Assembly: GCF_029589435.1 (NCBI RefSeq) | Contig: NZ_JARRAG010000002.1 | Span: forward strand, 1,612,001 to 1,676,000 | DNA length: 64,000 bases | DNA from: Paludisphaera mucosa | GTDB taxonomy: Bacteria; Planctomycetota; Planctomycetia; Isosphaerales; Isosphaeraceae | Direction of reading: 5' to 3' | Shown here: in pieces, positions 46,402 through 54,253 of the stretch | How positions within the stretch are numbered: position 1 is the stretch's first letter | Layout: each line of letters begins with the position of its first letter | The notes under the pieces: generated by a model | The model's database searches: none | The model's input: only the letters and a program-made list of their open reading frames with translations | Told to the model about the DNA's origin: nothing | Position numbers and translations under genes: made by a program

Positions 46402-46479
46402 CGAGCGGGCGTTCGGGCCTGGGATTTGCATGAATCCGACCCGAACGCCTCTTGAGCCCGCGACCCGAAAGGAGGGGAC

Positions 46480-47001
46480 GTGAGTTCTCCCGTCGAGACA
46501 CCCGCCGCGCGGCGCGCCCAGCCGCCGCCGCCGAAGGTCCGCATCGCCCTGGCGATCAACGGCGTCCCCAGGCGGCTCGAAGTCGCGCCCTGGACGTCGC
46601 TGCTCGACCTCTTGCGCGAGCACCTGGACCTGACCGGAACGAAGAAGGGCTGCGACCACGGCCAGTGCGGCGCGTGCACCGTGCTGGTCGACGGCGTCCG
46701 CATCAATTCCTGCCTGACGCTGGCCGTGATGAAGGACGGCGCGGAGGTGACCACCATCGAGGGCCTGGCCGAGGGCGACGCCCTGCACCCGGTGCAGCGG
46801 GCCTTCGTCGAGCACGACGCCTTCCAGTGCGGCTATTGCACGCCGGGCCAGATCTGCTCGGCCGTCGCCCTGATGGCCGAGGGACGCGCGAAGACCCCGG
46901 ACGAGATCCGCGAGCTGATGAGCGGCAACATCTGCCGGTGCGGGGCGTACCCGAACATCGTCGCCGCGATCGAGCAGGCCATGGCCGAGCGGGAGGGCTG
47001 A
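46480..47001 (+). CDS. Molybdenum hydroxylase, 2Fe-2S subunit (PaoA/CoxS-like)
   Basis: The 173-aa protein holds two [2Fe-2S] clusters. The plant-type N-terminal motif is GCDHGQCGACTVLVDG followed by NSCL. The C-terminal helical motif is CGYCTPGQ with ICRCGAYPN. It passes electrons from the molybdenum subunit to FAD. The start is GTG at 46480 with AAAGGAGG upstream. The E. coli relative PaoA has a Tat signal that exports the complex; here the N-terminus (SSPVETPAARRAQPPPP) has no twin-Arg plus hydrophobic helix, so the complex seems to stay in the cytoplasm. First gene of a three-gene operon. Confidence 0.92.
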   Translation: MSSPVETPAARRAQPPPPKVRIALAINGVPRRLEVAPWTSLLDLLREHLDLTGTKKGCDHGQCGACTVLVDGVRINSCLTLAVMKDGAEVTTIEGLAEGDALHPVQRAFVEHDAFQCGYCTPGQICSAVALMAEGRAKTPDEIRELMSGNICRCGAYPNIVAAIEQAMAEREG

Positions 47002-47008
47002 CGCCGCG

Positions 47009-47998
47009 ATGAAACCCTTCTCCTACGGCCGCGCCGACGACGTGGCGACGGCCCTGCTCGAAGCGGCCGGCCCCGGCGTCAAGTTCGTCGCCGGCGGCAC
47101 CAACCTGCTGGATCTGATGAAGGCCGACGTCGAACGGCCCGACCGGCTCGTCGACGTCAATCGCCTCGACCTGCGGGCGATCGTCGACCTCGACGGCGGC
47201 GGCCTGCGGCTCGGCGCGCTGGCGACCAATTCGCAGGTCGCGTACGACGAGCGTGTGGAGCGGCGCCACCCCCTGCTCTCCCGGGCGATCCTCGCCGGGG
47301 CCTCGCCCCAGCTCCGCAACATGGCGACGACCGGCGGCAACCTGCTCCAGCGGACGCGCTGCGCCTACTTCTACGACGTCCAGACCCCCTGCAACAAGCG
47401 CGAGCCCGGCACGGGGTGCCCGGCGATCGCCGGCTGGAACCGCTACCACGCGATCCTGGGGACGAGCGAGCACTGCATCGCGGTCCACCCGTCCGACATG
47501 TGCGTGGCCCTCGCGGCGCTGGGGGCCGTCGTCCGGGTCGAGGGGCCGAGCGGCGGGCGGGCGATCCCGTTCGAGGACTTCCACCGGCTCCCGGGCGACG
47601 CACCGCATCTCGACGCGAACCTGCAGCCGGGCGAGATCATCACGGCGGTGGACCTCCCCGCCGAGGGGTTCGCGGGCCATTTCTCGTATCAGAAGATCCG
47701 CGACCGGACGTCGTATGCGTTCGCGCTGGTGTCGGTCGCGGCGGCCCTCCGCATCGAGGGCGGGACGATCGCCGAGGCCCGAATCGCCCTGGGCGGGGTG
47801 GCCCACAAGCCCTGGCGAGACCAGGCCGCGGAGGCGCTCCTGAAGGGCGCCCGCGCCGACCGCGACGCGTTCCGCGCGGCGGCCGACGCGATCGTCCGGG
47901 ACGCCCGGGGACGCGAGCACAACACCTTCAAGATCGAGCTGGCCCGGCGGGTGATCGTCCGGGCGCTGCTCGAAGCGGCCGGGGGGCCGCAGGCATGA
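47009..47998 (+). CDS. Molybdenum hydroxylase, FAD-binding subunit (PaoB-like)
   Basis: The 329-aa protein has the FAD domain of the CoxM/xanthine dehydrogenase family: VKFVAGGTNLLDLMK and QLRNMATTGGNLLQRTRC. A short extra loop, CAYFYDVQTPCNKREPGTGC, carries cysteines like those that bind a [4Fe-4S] cluster in E. coli PaoB and 4-hydroxybenzoyl-CoA reductase. The C-terminal CO dehydrogenase flavoprotein domain is also present. It takes electrons from the 2Fe-2S subunit. It starts 8 bp after the first gene and overlaps the third by four bases (ATGA). Confidence 0.92.
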   Translation: MKPFSYGRADDVATALLEAAGPGVKFVAGGTNLLDLMKADVERPDRLVDVNRLDLRAIVDLDGGGLRLGALATNSQVAYDERVERRHPLLSRAILAGASPQLRNMATTGGNLLQRTRCAYFYDVQTPCNKREPGTGCPAIAGWNRYHAILGTSEHCIAVHPSDMCVALAALGAVVRVEGPSGGRAIPFEDFHRLPGDAPHLDANLQPGEIITAVDLPAEGFAGHFSYQKIRDRTSYAFALVSVAAALRIEGGTIAEARIALGGVAHKPWRDQAAEALLKGARADRDAFRAAADAIVRDARGREHNTFKIELARRVIVRALLEAAGGPQA

Positions 47999-50217
47999 GC
48001 ACCGCCCACGTCGGCAAGCCGATCGACCGCATCGACGGCCGGGCCAAGGTCACCGGGGCGGCCAAGTACGCCGCCGAGTACAACGAGCCCGGGCTCGCCT
48101 ACGGCTGGATCGTGAACAGCGCCGTGGCCAGGGGGCGGATCGCCGCGATCGACGTGGCGGAGGCGCTCAAGGTCCCGGGCGTGATCCACGTCTTCACGCA
48201 CGAGAACACGCCCCGCCTGGCCTGGCTCGACCGCAGCTATCGCGACCAGATCGCCCCGCCGGGCTCGCCCTTCCGCCCGCTCTACGACGCCGAGATCCAC
48301 TTCAGCTCCCAGCCGATCGCCCTGGTCGTCGCCGACTCTTCGGAGGTCGCGCGCTACGCCGCGACGCTCGTCCGGGTCGAGTACGCGGCGACGGGACACG
48401 CGACGGAGCTGGACGCGCACCTGGCCGAAGGACGCGCCCCCAAGAAGCGCGGGGGCATCAAGCCGCCTCCGAAGGCCCGGGGCGGTCCCGACGGGGCCCT
48501 GGAGAAGGCGGCCGTGAAGGTCGACGTCGCGTACCGGGTCCCGGCCGAGCACCACAACCCGATGGAGATGTTCGCGACGACCGTCCATCACGAGCCGGAC
48601 GGCAAGCTCGTGGTCTACGACAAGACCCAGGGCGTGCAGAACGTCCACGACTACCTTTGCAACATCTTCGGGTTCGCCGCGGACGACCTGCGAGTGGTCT
48701 CGAAGTTCGTCGGGGGCGGGTTCGGCGCGGGCCTGCGGCCGCAGCACCAGGTGTTCCTGGCCGTCCTGGCGGCGCGGGAGCTGAAGCGGTCGGTCCGGGT
48801 CGTCCTGACGCGCCCGCAGATGTTCAGCCTCGGCTACCGGCCCGCGACCCGCCAGCGGGTGGCGCTCGGGGCCTCGCCCGAAGGGGTCCTGGAGGCCGTG
48901 ATCCACGAGGCGTTCCAGGAGACCTCGCGGTTCGAGGACTACAGCGAGATGATCGTCAACTGGACGGGCCTGCTCTATCGCTGCGAGAACGTGCGGCTCG
49001 ACCACGCGATCGTGCCCCTGGACCTCTTCACGCCGCTCGACATGCGGGCCCCGGGCGCCGTGTGGGGCCTCTTCGCGCTCGAATCGGCGATGGACGAGCT
49101 GGCCGTCGCCCTCAAGGTGGATCCGATCGAGCTGCGGCTGAAGAACTACGCCGAGGAGGACGGCAACGAGGACAAGCCGTTCTCCAGCAAGGAGCTTCGG
49201 GAGTGCTACCGCCGGGCCGCCGAGCGCTTCGGCTGGGCCGACCGCAATCCCGAGCCGCGCTCCATGCGGAGGGGCTCCACGCTCGTCGGCCGGGGCATGG
49301 CGAGCGGCGTCTGGGAGAGCAACCAGCAGAAGGCCGCCGCGAAGGCCGTGCTGACCGTCGACGGCAAGCTCACCATCTCCAGCGCGACCGAGGACATCGG
49401 CACGGGGACCTATACGATCATGACCCAGGTCGCCGCCGAGGCCCTCGGCCTGGCGATGGCGGACGTGACCTTCCTGCTCGGCGACTCGACGCTGCCGCAG
49501 GCCCCGGTCGAGGGCGGCTCGTTCACGGCCTCGTCGGTCGGCCCGGCCGTGCAGGCGGCCTGCGAAGCGATCCGGGCCGACCTGCTGGGCTACGCCCTGA
49601 AGCTCGACGGCTCGCCGCTGGCGGGCGCGAAGATCGACGACGTCGAGTTCGTCGACGGGACGATCCGGCTCCGCGACGCCCCCGCGAAGGCGGTCGCGAT
49701 CACCGCCGTGCTGCGGGCCGGCGGGGTCGAGGCGATCGAGCGGGAGGCCGCCGTGGGGCCATCGGCGAAGCAGCAACGCTATACGCGTCTGACCCACTCG
49801 GCGACCTTCGCCGAGGTCGAAGTGGACGAGGACTTCGGCACGATCCGGGTGACGCGGGTCGTGGTCGCGGTCGCCGGGGCTCGCATCCTCAACCCCAAGA
49901 CGGCGCGGAGCCAGGTGCTGGGCGGGGTCGTCTGGGGGATCGGCTCGGCGCTCCACGAGGAGAGCGTCCTCGACCACGCCTTCGGCCGCTTCATGACCCA
50001 CAACCTGGCCGACTATCACGTCCCGGTCAACGCCGACGTCCACGCGATCGACGTGATCTTCGTCGAGGAGCACGACGAGATCGTCAATCCGCTGGGCGTC
50101 AAAGGGCTGGGCGAGATCGGCGTGGTCGGCGTGGCGGCGGCGATCGCCAACGCCGTCTTCCACGCCACCGGCCGCCGCGTCCGCAAGCTTCCGATCAAGC
50201 TCGACGATCTCTTGTGA
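47995..50217 (+). CDS. Molybdenum hydroxylase, molybdopterin-binding catalytic subunit (PaoC-like)
   Basis: This 740-aa subunit holds the molybdenum cofactor. It has the a/b hammerhead domain (RIDGRAKVTGAAKYAAEY), GGGFGAGLRPQHQ in the cofactor region, and the catalytic Glu707 in GVKGLGEIGVVG. Several segments (DMRAPGAVWGLFALES, GTYTIMTQVAAEALG) match PaoC-type aldehyde oxidoreductases. The likely reaction is oxidation of aldehydes to acids. The chaperone gene that inserts sulfurated cofactor (paoD/xdhC) is not nearby. The end overlaps the converging MBL gene by 23 bp. Confidence 0.92.
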   Translation: MSTAHVGKPIDRIDGRAKVTGAAKYAAEYNEPGLAYGWIVNSAVARGRIAAIDVAEALKVPGVIHVFTHENTPRLAWLDRSYRDQIAPPGSPFRPLYDAEIHFSSQPIALVVADSSEVARYAATLVRVEYAATGHATELDAHLAEGRAPKKRGGIKPPPKARGGPDGALEKAAVKVDVAYRVPAEHHNPMEMFATTVHHEPDGKLVVYDKTQGVQNVHDYLCNIFGFAADDLRVVSKFVGGGFGAGLRPQHQVFLAVLAARELKRSVRVVLTRPQMFSLGYRPATRQRVALGASPEGVLEAVIHEAFQETSRFEDYSEMIVNWTGLLYRCENVRLDHAIVPLDLFTPLDMRAPGAVWGLFALESAMDELAVALKVDPIELRLKNYAEEDGNEDKPFSSKELRECYRRAAERFGWADRNPEPRSMRRGSTLVGRGMASGVWESNQQKAAAKAVLTVDGKLTISSATEDIGTGTYTIMTQVAAEALGLAMADVTFLLGDSTLPQAPVEGGSFTASSVGPAVQAACEAIRADLLGYALKLDGSPLAGAKIDDVEFVDGTIRLRDAPAKAVAITAVLRAGGVEAIEREAAVGPSAKQQRYTRLTHSATFAEVEVDEDFGTIRVTRVVVAVAGARILNPKTARSQVLGGVVWGIGSALHEESVLDHAFGRFMTHNLADYHVPVNADVHAIDVIFVEEHDEIVNPLGVKGLGEIGVVGVAAAIANAVFHATGRRVRKLPIKLDDLL

Positions 50218-51688
50218 GCCGCTGGACGGCCGTCCCCAGGGCGAAGCCGACCGCGAACCCCGCGCCCAGCCGCAAGAGCGGATGCGGGACGTCCCTGGGC
50301 ACCGAGACGACCCCGGTGGCGTCGGCCCGCGCGGGTCGGCCGACGTAGCGCCCGTAGGTGGGCACGGCGGCGCGGTCGAAGTCGCGAGCCAGGGCCTGGA
50401 GGCCGACCCGGAGCACCTCGCCCGAGAGGGGCTCGCCGTGTCCCGTCCCGGCCGTCTCCGGGTCGAGCGCGGCGAGGGCCTCCACCGAGCGGCGGGCGGC
50501 TTCCCAGTCGCAGGTGTAGTACTTCGGCGGTCCGTGGATCTCGCGGCGCTGGGCCATCATGGCGAGCGCCGATTCCTGCCTGGTCGTGACGAAGGCGTCG
50601 CCGGCGATCAGCGCGCGATCGGCGTCGCGGAAGAACGAGACGTGCCCCGGGGTGTGTCCCGGCGTGGCGACCCAGCGCCAGCCCGGCAGGCCGGGGACGG
50701 TCCCGTCCTCGGGAAGCGGATGGACGCGGTCGCCCAGGTCGATCGGCCCGCGGGGGTACAGCCACGAGAGGGTCGCCATCGCCCCGCCGCCGACGGTCGG
50801 GTCGGGCGGCGGGTAGGCGGATCGGCCGGTCAGGTAGGGAAGCTCCATCGCGTGGGCGTAGATCGGCGCGTCCCAGCGATCGGCCAGGGTCTCCAGCGCG
50901 CCGACGTGGTCGAAGTGGCCGTGCGTCAGGACGATCGCCGCGGGCCGCGCACGCTCGCCGAACCGCCGGGCCGCGGCGTCGGCGATCGAGTCCGCCCAGC
51001 CGGGGAGGCCGGCGTCGACCAGGACCCAGTTCCGATCCCCGGCCCCGGGCCGGCCGACGAGGAAGACGTTGACGATCCCCGTCCGCAGGAAGGCCAGGCC
51101 CTCCGCGACCGGCCGCGGCCATTCCTGGGGCTCGACGCCCGCTGCATCCGTCGCCGATTCCTGGTGAACGCTCATGCGAAGCCTCCTCGGCCGCTTTTCG
51201 GCAAGGTCCGGGAAATCAGGGTCTCCGGCGAGAGAGCCGCAACCGTCGTGCCGCCCTTGAGCCAGGGTCGCGGCCAGGTTCTCCAGGGCCGTCGTCCAGC
51301 CGGCCTCGGCGACCGCGTGATCGGCCGGGTCCAGGTCCCGGTGGGTCAGGGTCAGCTCGCAGCCGGCCTCCAGAGGGGCGACGTCGACGCTGATCCGGCT
51401 CGTCTCCTGCGAGTACTTCGGGACCCACAGCGTGAAGGCCAGGCTGCGCGGGCGGTCGAGCCGGAAGTACGCGCCGACGTGCTCGACCTCGTCACCCTCG
51501 CGACGTTCCACGATTTCGTACGAGCCGCCGACGCGGGCGTCGATCGCCACCTGGACCATCGTCCCGGTCGGGGTCGCGAACAGCCATCGGCCCGCGACGA
51601 GGGGGTCCAACCAGGCGTCGAACACCCGCTCGGCGGGCTCTTCGAATCGGCGGACGACGCGGACGGGGGCCGTCGGATCGAGCGGCAT
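50195..51688 (-). CDS. SRPBCC (AHSA1-like) domain joined in frame to a metallo-beta-lactamase-fold hydrolase
   Basis: One open frame of 497 codons carries two domains. Residues 1-145 are an AHSA1/START-type SRPBCC domain (FEEPAERVFDAWLDP, SYEIVERREGDEVEHVGAYF). From about residue 185 on is a metallo-beta-lactamase domain: VLVDAGLPG, THGHFDHVGALE, GHTPGHVSF, GDAF and a C-terminal GHGEP. A hydrophobic stretch (LGAGFAVGFALGTAVQRL) ends the protein. At 51175, at residue 172, an internal ATG is preceded by GAGGAGG seven bases upstream. Two separate products may therefore exist, with the fusion caused by a lost stop codon or frameshift. It follows the catalase-like gene by 30 bp. Confidence 0.75.
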   Translation of the reverse strand: MPLDPTAPVRVVRRFEEPAERVFDAWLDPLVAGRWLFATPTGTMVQVAIDARVGGSYEIVERREGDEVEHVGAYFRLDRPRSLAFTLWVPKYSQETSRISVDVAPLEAGCELTLTHRDLDPADHAVAEAGWTTALENLAATLAQGRHDGCGSLAGDPDFPDLAEKRPRRLRMSVHQESATDAAGVEPQEWPRPVAEGLAFLRTGIVNVFLVGRPGAGDRNWVLVDAGLPGWADSIADAAARRFGERARPAAIVLTHGHFDHVGALETLADRWDAPIYAHAMELPYLTGRSAYPPPDPTVGGGAMATLSWLYPRGPIDLGDRVHPLPEDGTVPGLPGWRWVATPGHTPGHVSFFRDADRALIAGDAFVTTRQESALAMMAQRREIHGPPKYYTCDWEAARRSVEALAALDPETAGTGHGEPLSGEVLRVGLQALARDFDRAAVPTYGRYVGRPARADATGVVSVPRDVPHPLLRLGAGFAVGFALGTAVQRLTRDRRA

Positions 51689-51718
51689 GGGCTCCTCCTC
51701 TCTCGCGGGATTCCGGGA

Positions 51719-52786
51719 TCAGAGCTTCTCGACGTCGGCGAGCGTCGGCTCGATGCGGGGCTTGTCGTTCAGGCGGTGGCGTTCGGCGGAGACGGCCTGG
51801 TAGACCGCGCGGCGGGTCCGGTTGATGCCGCCGAGGGGCTCGTGCTCGGGCAGGGCGTGCCAGGGGGTGAACGAGAGGTGCTCGCAGAAGGTCCGCCGCG
51901 ACTCGGTGTCGAACTCCTGGCGCGGGATGACGAGCCGGGCGATCGGGATGAACTTCGATCGCTTCTCGTCCCACTCGACGGTCGGATCCTCGACGGGCGT
52001 CGACGTCGCGTCGGCCTGGAGCTGGACGGCGAACGTGAAGACCGCCTCGCCGCGATCGAGGGTCGATTTCATCGCCAGGCGCAAGAGGTCCTGCGAGTCC
52101 GCTCGGGGCGGCGCCTCGGTGGTCGCGGGGATGGCCGAATACTTGACGGCCCGCGGGCCCAGGCGGTACGGCGTGGTGCTCCAGAACCGCGAGGTCAGCG
52201 GGCTGTCCGGCTTCTTGCTGAGGGCTCGCGTGAGCAGGCCGAGCCCCTTGAAGGCCCGGGGGGCGTAGTAGAGCGACAGCAACGCCGCCAGCATCCGGGG
52301 CCCCTTGGGAAGCAGGAAGAGCGCGCTGCGGAGCGTCGACGGGACGTCCCCCTTGGCCTTCGCGAACGCCTCGAAGAAGGGGGCGTAGACGACGGCGTCG
52401 GGGATGAAGAAGACCGGGTCGTCGATCAGGATGAAGTCGTGGGTCGTCGCGTCCCGCTCCTCAGGGATCAGCTTCACCCCCTCGACGCCCAGGAGCTTGA
52501 TCGCCATGCCGTGGACGTCGGGCTTGCGGTCGTCGGTCTGGGCGCCGTTCGAGAACCGGACGACGGCCGGGAAGGTCTTCGCCTCGGCGAAGAGGCCGAC
52601 GCGGCACTCCGGGGGCAGGCCCGAGGGGTCGACGACGAACTCCGCGCGGACCATCCCATGCGCCTTCGGATGCTGGCCGCGGGGGACCGGCTTCGGGCCG
52701 CGGTCGAGCATCTTGAGGCTGAGGCCGACCACCTTGCGGATGGCCTCGGCCTCGCCGGCGGGGATCGGTTCGTCCTGGTGATTCAC
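51719..52786 (-). CDS. Catalase-family heme protein (KatE-superfamily, SrpA-like)
   Basis: The 355-aa protein is shorter than classical catalases but has the family layout: HPKAHGMVRAEFVVDP with the distal His, AVVRFSNGAQTDD, HGMAIKLLGVEG, and a heme-side Arg-x3-Tyr in RTRRAVYQ near the C-terminus. This is typical of the small catalase-related group sometimes called SrpA, which may act as peroxidases. It is the first gene of a minus-strand pair with the SRPBCC/MBL gene. The start ATG at 52786 fits. Confidence 0.8.
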   Translation of the reverse strand: MNHQDEPIPAGEAEAIRKVVGLSLKMLDRGPKPVPRGQHPKAHGMVRAEFVVDPSGLPPECRVGLFAEAKTFPAVVRFSNGAQTDDRKPDVHGMAIKLLGVEGVKLIPEERDATTHDFILIDDPVFFIPDAVVYAPFFEAFAKAKGDVPSTLRSALFLLPKGPRMLAALLSLYYAPRAFKGLGLLTRALSKKPDSPLTSRFWSTTPYRLGPRAVKYSAIPATTEAPPRADSQDLLRLAMKSTLDRGEAVFTFAVQLQADATSTPVEDPTVEWDEKRSKFIPIARLVIPRQEFDTESRRTFCEHLSFTPWHALPEHEPLGGINRTRRAVYQAVSAERHRLNDKPRIEPTLADVEKL

Positions 52787-52912
52787 GGGCCGCCGCCTCG
52801 AGGAAACGGGATCGCCCCGCCGCGATCGACGTCCCGGCCCGGGGCCGATCCTTTGTAGAGGAAGCGTCGACCGCTTTTCAAGCGAGCCCCGTCGCCCCGG
52901 CGGCCTTTTCGC

Positions 52913-53605
52913 TCAGGCGCGGCCCGACTCGGCCCGACGGCCGCGCCGCGACTTCGCGGCGCCGACGCCGAGCCCCAGCGCGGCGGCGCCGGCCGTCATC
53001 GTCAGCGTCGACGGCTCGGGGACGGCCGTGTTGTTGATGAATCGGGCGCCGGTCAGGCTGATCCCGTAGGCGCCGGCCTCGCCCGAGCCGTCGTAGCCGG
53101 TCACGGGCGAGGAGCCGCCGGGGCCCACGGGCCCGACGACCTCCTCGGGGAAGAGCGGCTGCAGGAAGATGGACCCGCCGGCGCTCAGCGGATCGATGGG
53201 GTAGCTCGTGACGGCCAGGAAGTAGACGCCGGCCGCCAGGGGCGTGAGCGGGTCTCCGGCGGGCAGCAGCGATTGCAGGGTGAAGACGTCGGCGTCGTCG
53301 TTGCCGTAGACGCCCAGCCCTGAGGCGTCGAAGAGGAAGAGCTTGGTGTCGACCGACGTCAGGCCCACGGTCGAGGCCGAGAACGTCCCGCCGCCGTCGA
53401 CGTAGATCGCGTACACGTCGACGTCGAACTCGTCCGCGAGCTGGCCGCTGATCAGGTCGAGGGGGCCCGAGCCGAGCACGTACTGGGCCGTGGAGGGCAA
53501 TGAGCCCGCGTCGCCGATCTCGACCCACGAGCCCGCCAGGGCCGAGGAAGCCATCGACGTCGCGAAGGCGAGGATTCCAAAGGTGAACACGCGCCGGAAC
53601 GACAT
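52913..53605 (-). CDS. PEP-CTERM exported protein, unknown function
   Basis: The 230-aa product has a signal peptide (FTFGILAFATSMASSALA), a beta-rich middle region with DEFDVDVYAIYVDGGGTFSAS as in bacterial pre-peptidase C-terminal-like domains, and a C-terminal sorting tail: AVPEPSTLTM, a hydrophobic helix and a basic end. It is probably exported and cut by an exosortase. It is the last gene of a minus-strand operon after the LEPR and HEAT genes, 68 bp downstream. Confidence 0.78.
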   Translation of the reverse strand: MSFRRVFTFGILAFATSMASSALAGSWVEIGDAGSLPSTAQYVLGSGPLDLISGQLADEFDVDVYAIYVDGGGTFSASTVGLTSVDTKLFLFDASGLGVYGNDDADVFTLQSLLPAGDPLTPLAAGVYFLAVTSYPIDPLSAGGSIFLQPLFPEEVVGPVGPGGSSPVTGYDGSGEAGAYGISLTGARFINNTAVPEPSTLTMTAGAAALGLGVGAAKSRRGRRAESGRA

Positions 53606-53673
53606 GTTGCGGGTCTCCAGAGGTGATGAAGGGATGATGAGCCGTTTGGTACGTCTTCGTCTCTCGCCCGGCC

Positions 53674-54234
53674 TCAGTCGGTTCGAGGCCGGGCGGGGGC
53701 TTCGAGCTTCTCGATCGCTTCGCGGAGCTTGCGGGCGATGAAAGGCCGCTCCTTGGAGGCGTCGAACGCCTTCAGGGCGTCGAGGGCCTCCGCCCGCCCC
53801 GACTCGCCCAGGCCGTCGATCGCCGCCTCGCGGTAGAGCTCGTCCCCGTCGCCCAGGAACGCCGCGGCGATCGCGACGCCCTCCTTCGTCCCGGAACGTC
53901 CCAGGCCGATCACGGCGTCGCGGCGGAAGGGCTCGTCGCGATCCTCGACGAGCCTGCGGAGTTGTGGCAGGGCCTTCTCGCCGCCGTGGCTCCCCAGGAC
54001 GATCACGGCGCGACGACGGAGGAACCGCCGCAGGTCTTCGGTCTCGCCCGGGGGCTCGCGGACGATGGCCGCGAGCCGCCGGACCAGGGCGTCGCGGTCG
54101 GCCAGGGCGCCGTCGGGGAGCCCCGCGAACTTCTCGGCCGTCAGGGCCTCGATCAGCTCGTCCCGATCGTCGTCCCGGCGGCCGGCGGCGGCCGCGACGA
54201 TCCCCAGGACGGACGCGATCAGGATGAGCTTCAT
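53674..54234 (-). CDS. HEAT-repeat exported protein
   Basis: The 186-aa product has a signal-like N-terminus (MKLILIASVLGIVAAAAG) and three or four HEAT-type helical repeats: RRRAVIVLGSHGGEKALPQLRR, FRRDAVIGLGRSGTKEGVAIAA and YREAAIDGLGESGRAEALDALK. These form a protein-binding surface. It starts 19 bp after the LEPR metalloprotease-like gene and is very likely co-transcribed. Partner and role are unknown. Confidence 0.75.
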   Translation of the reverse strand: MKLILIASVLGIVAAAAGRRDDDRDELIEALTAEKFAGLPDGALADRDALVRRLAAIVREPPGETEDLRRFLRRRAVIVLGSHGGEKALPQLRRLVEDRDEPFRRDAVIGLGRSGTKEGVAIAAAFLGDGDELYREAAIDGLGESGRAEALDALKAFDASKERPFIARKLREAIEKLEAPARPRTD

Positions 54235-54253
54235 CGATGGGTCCTCCTTCGGG

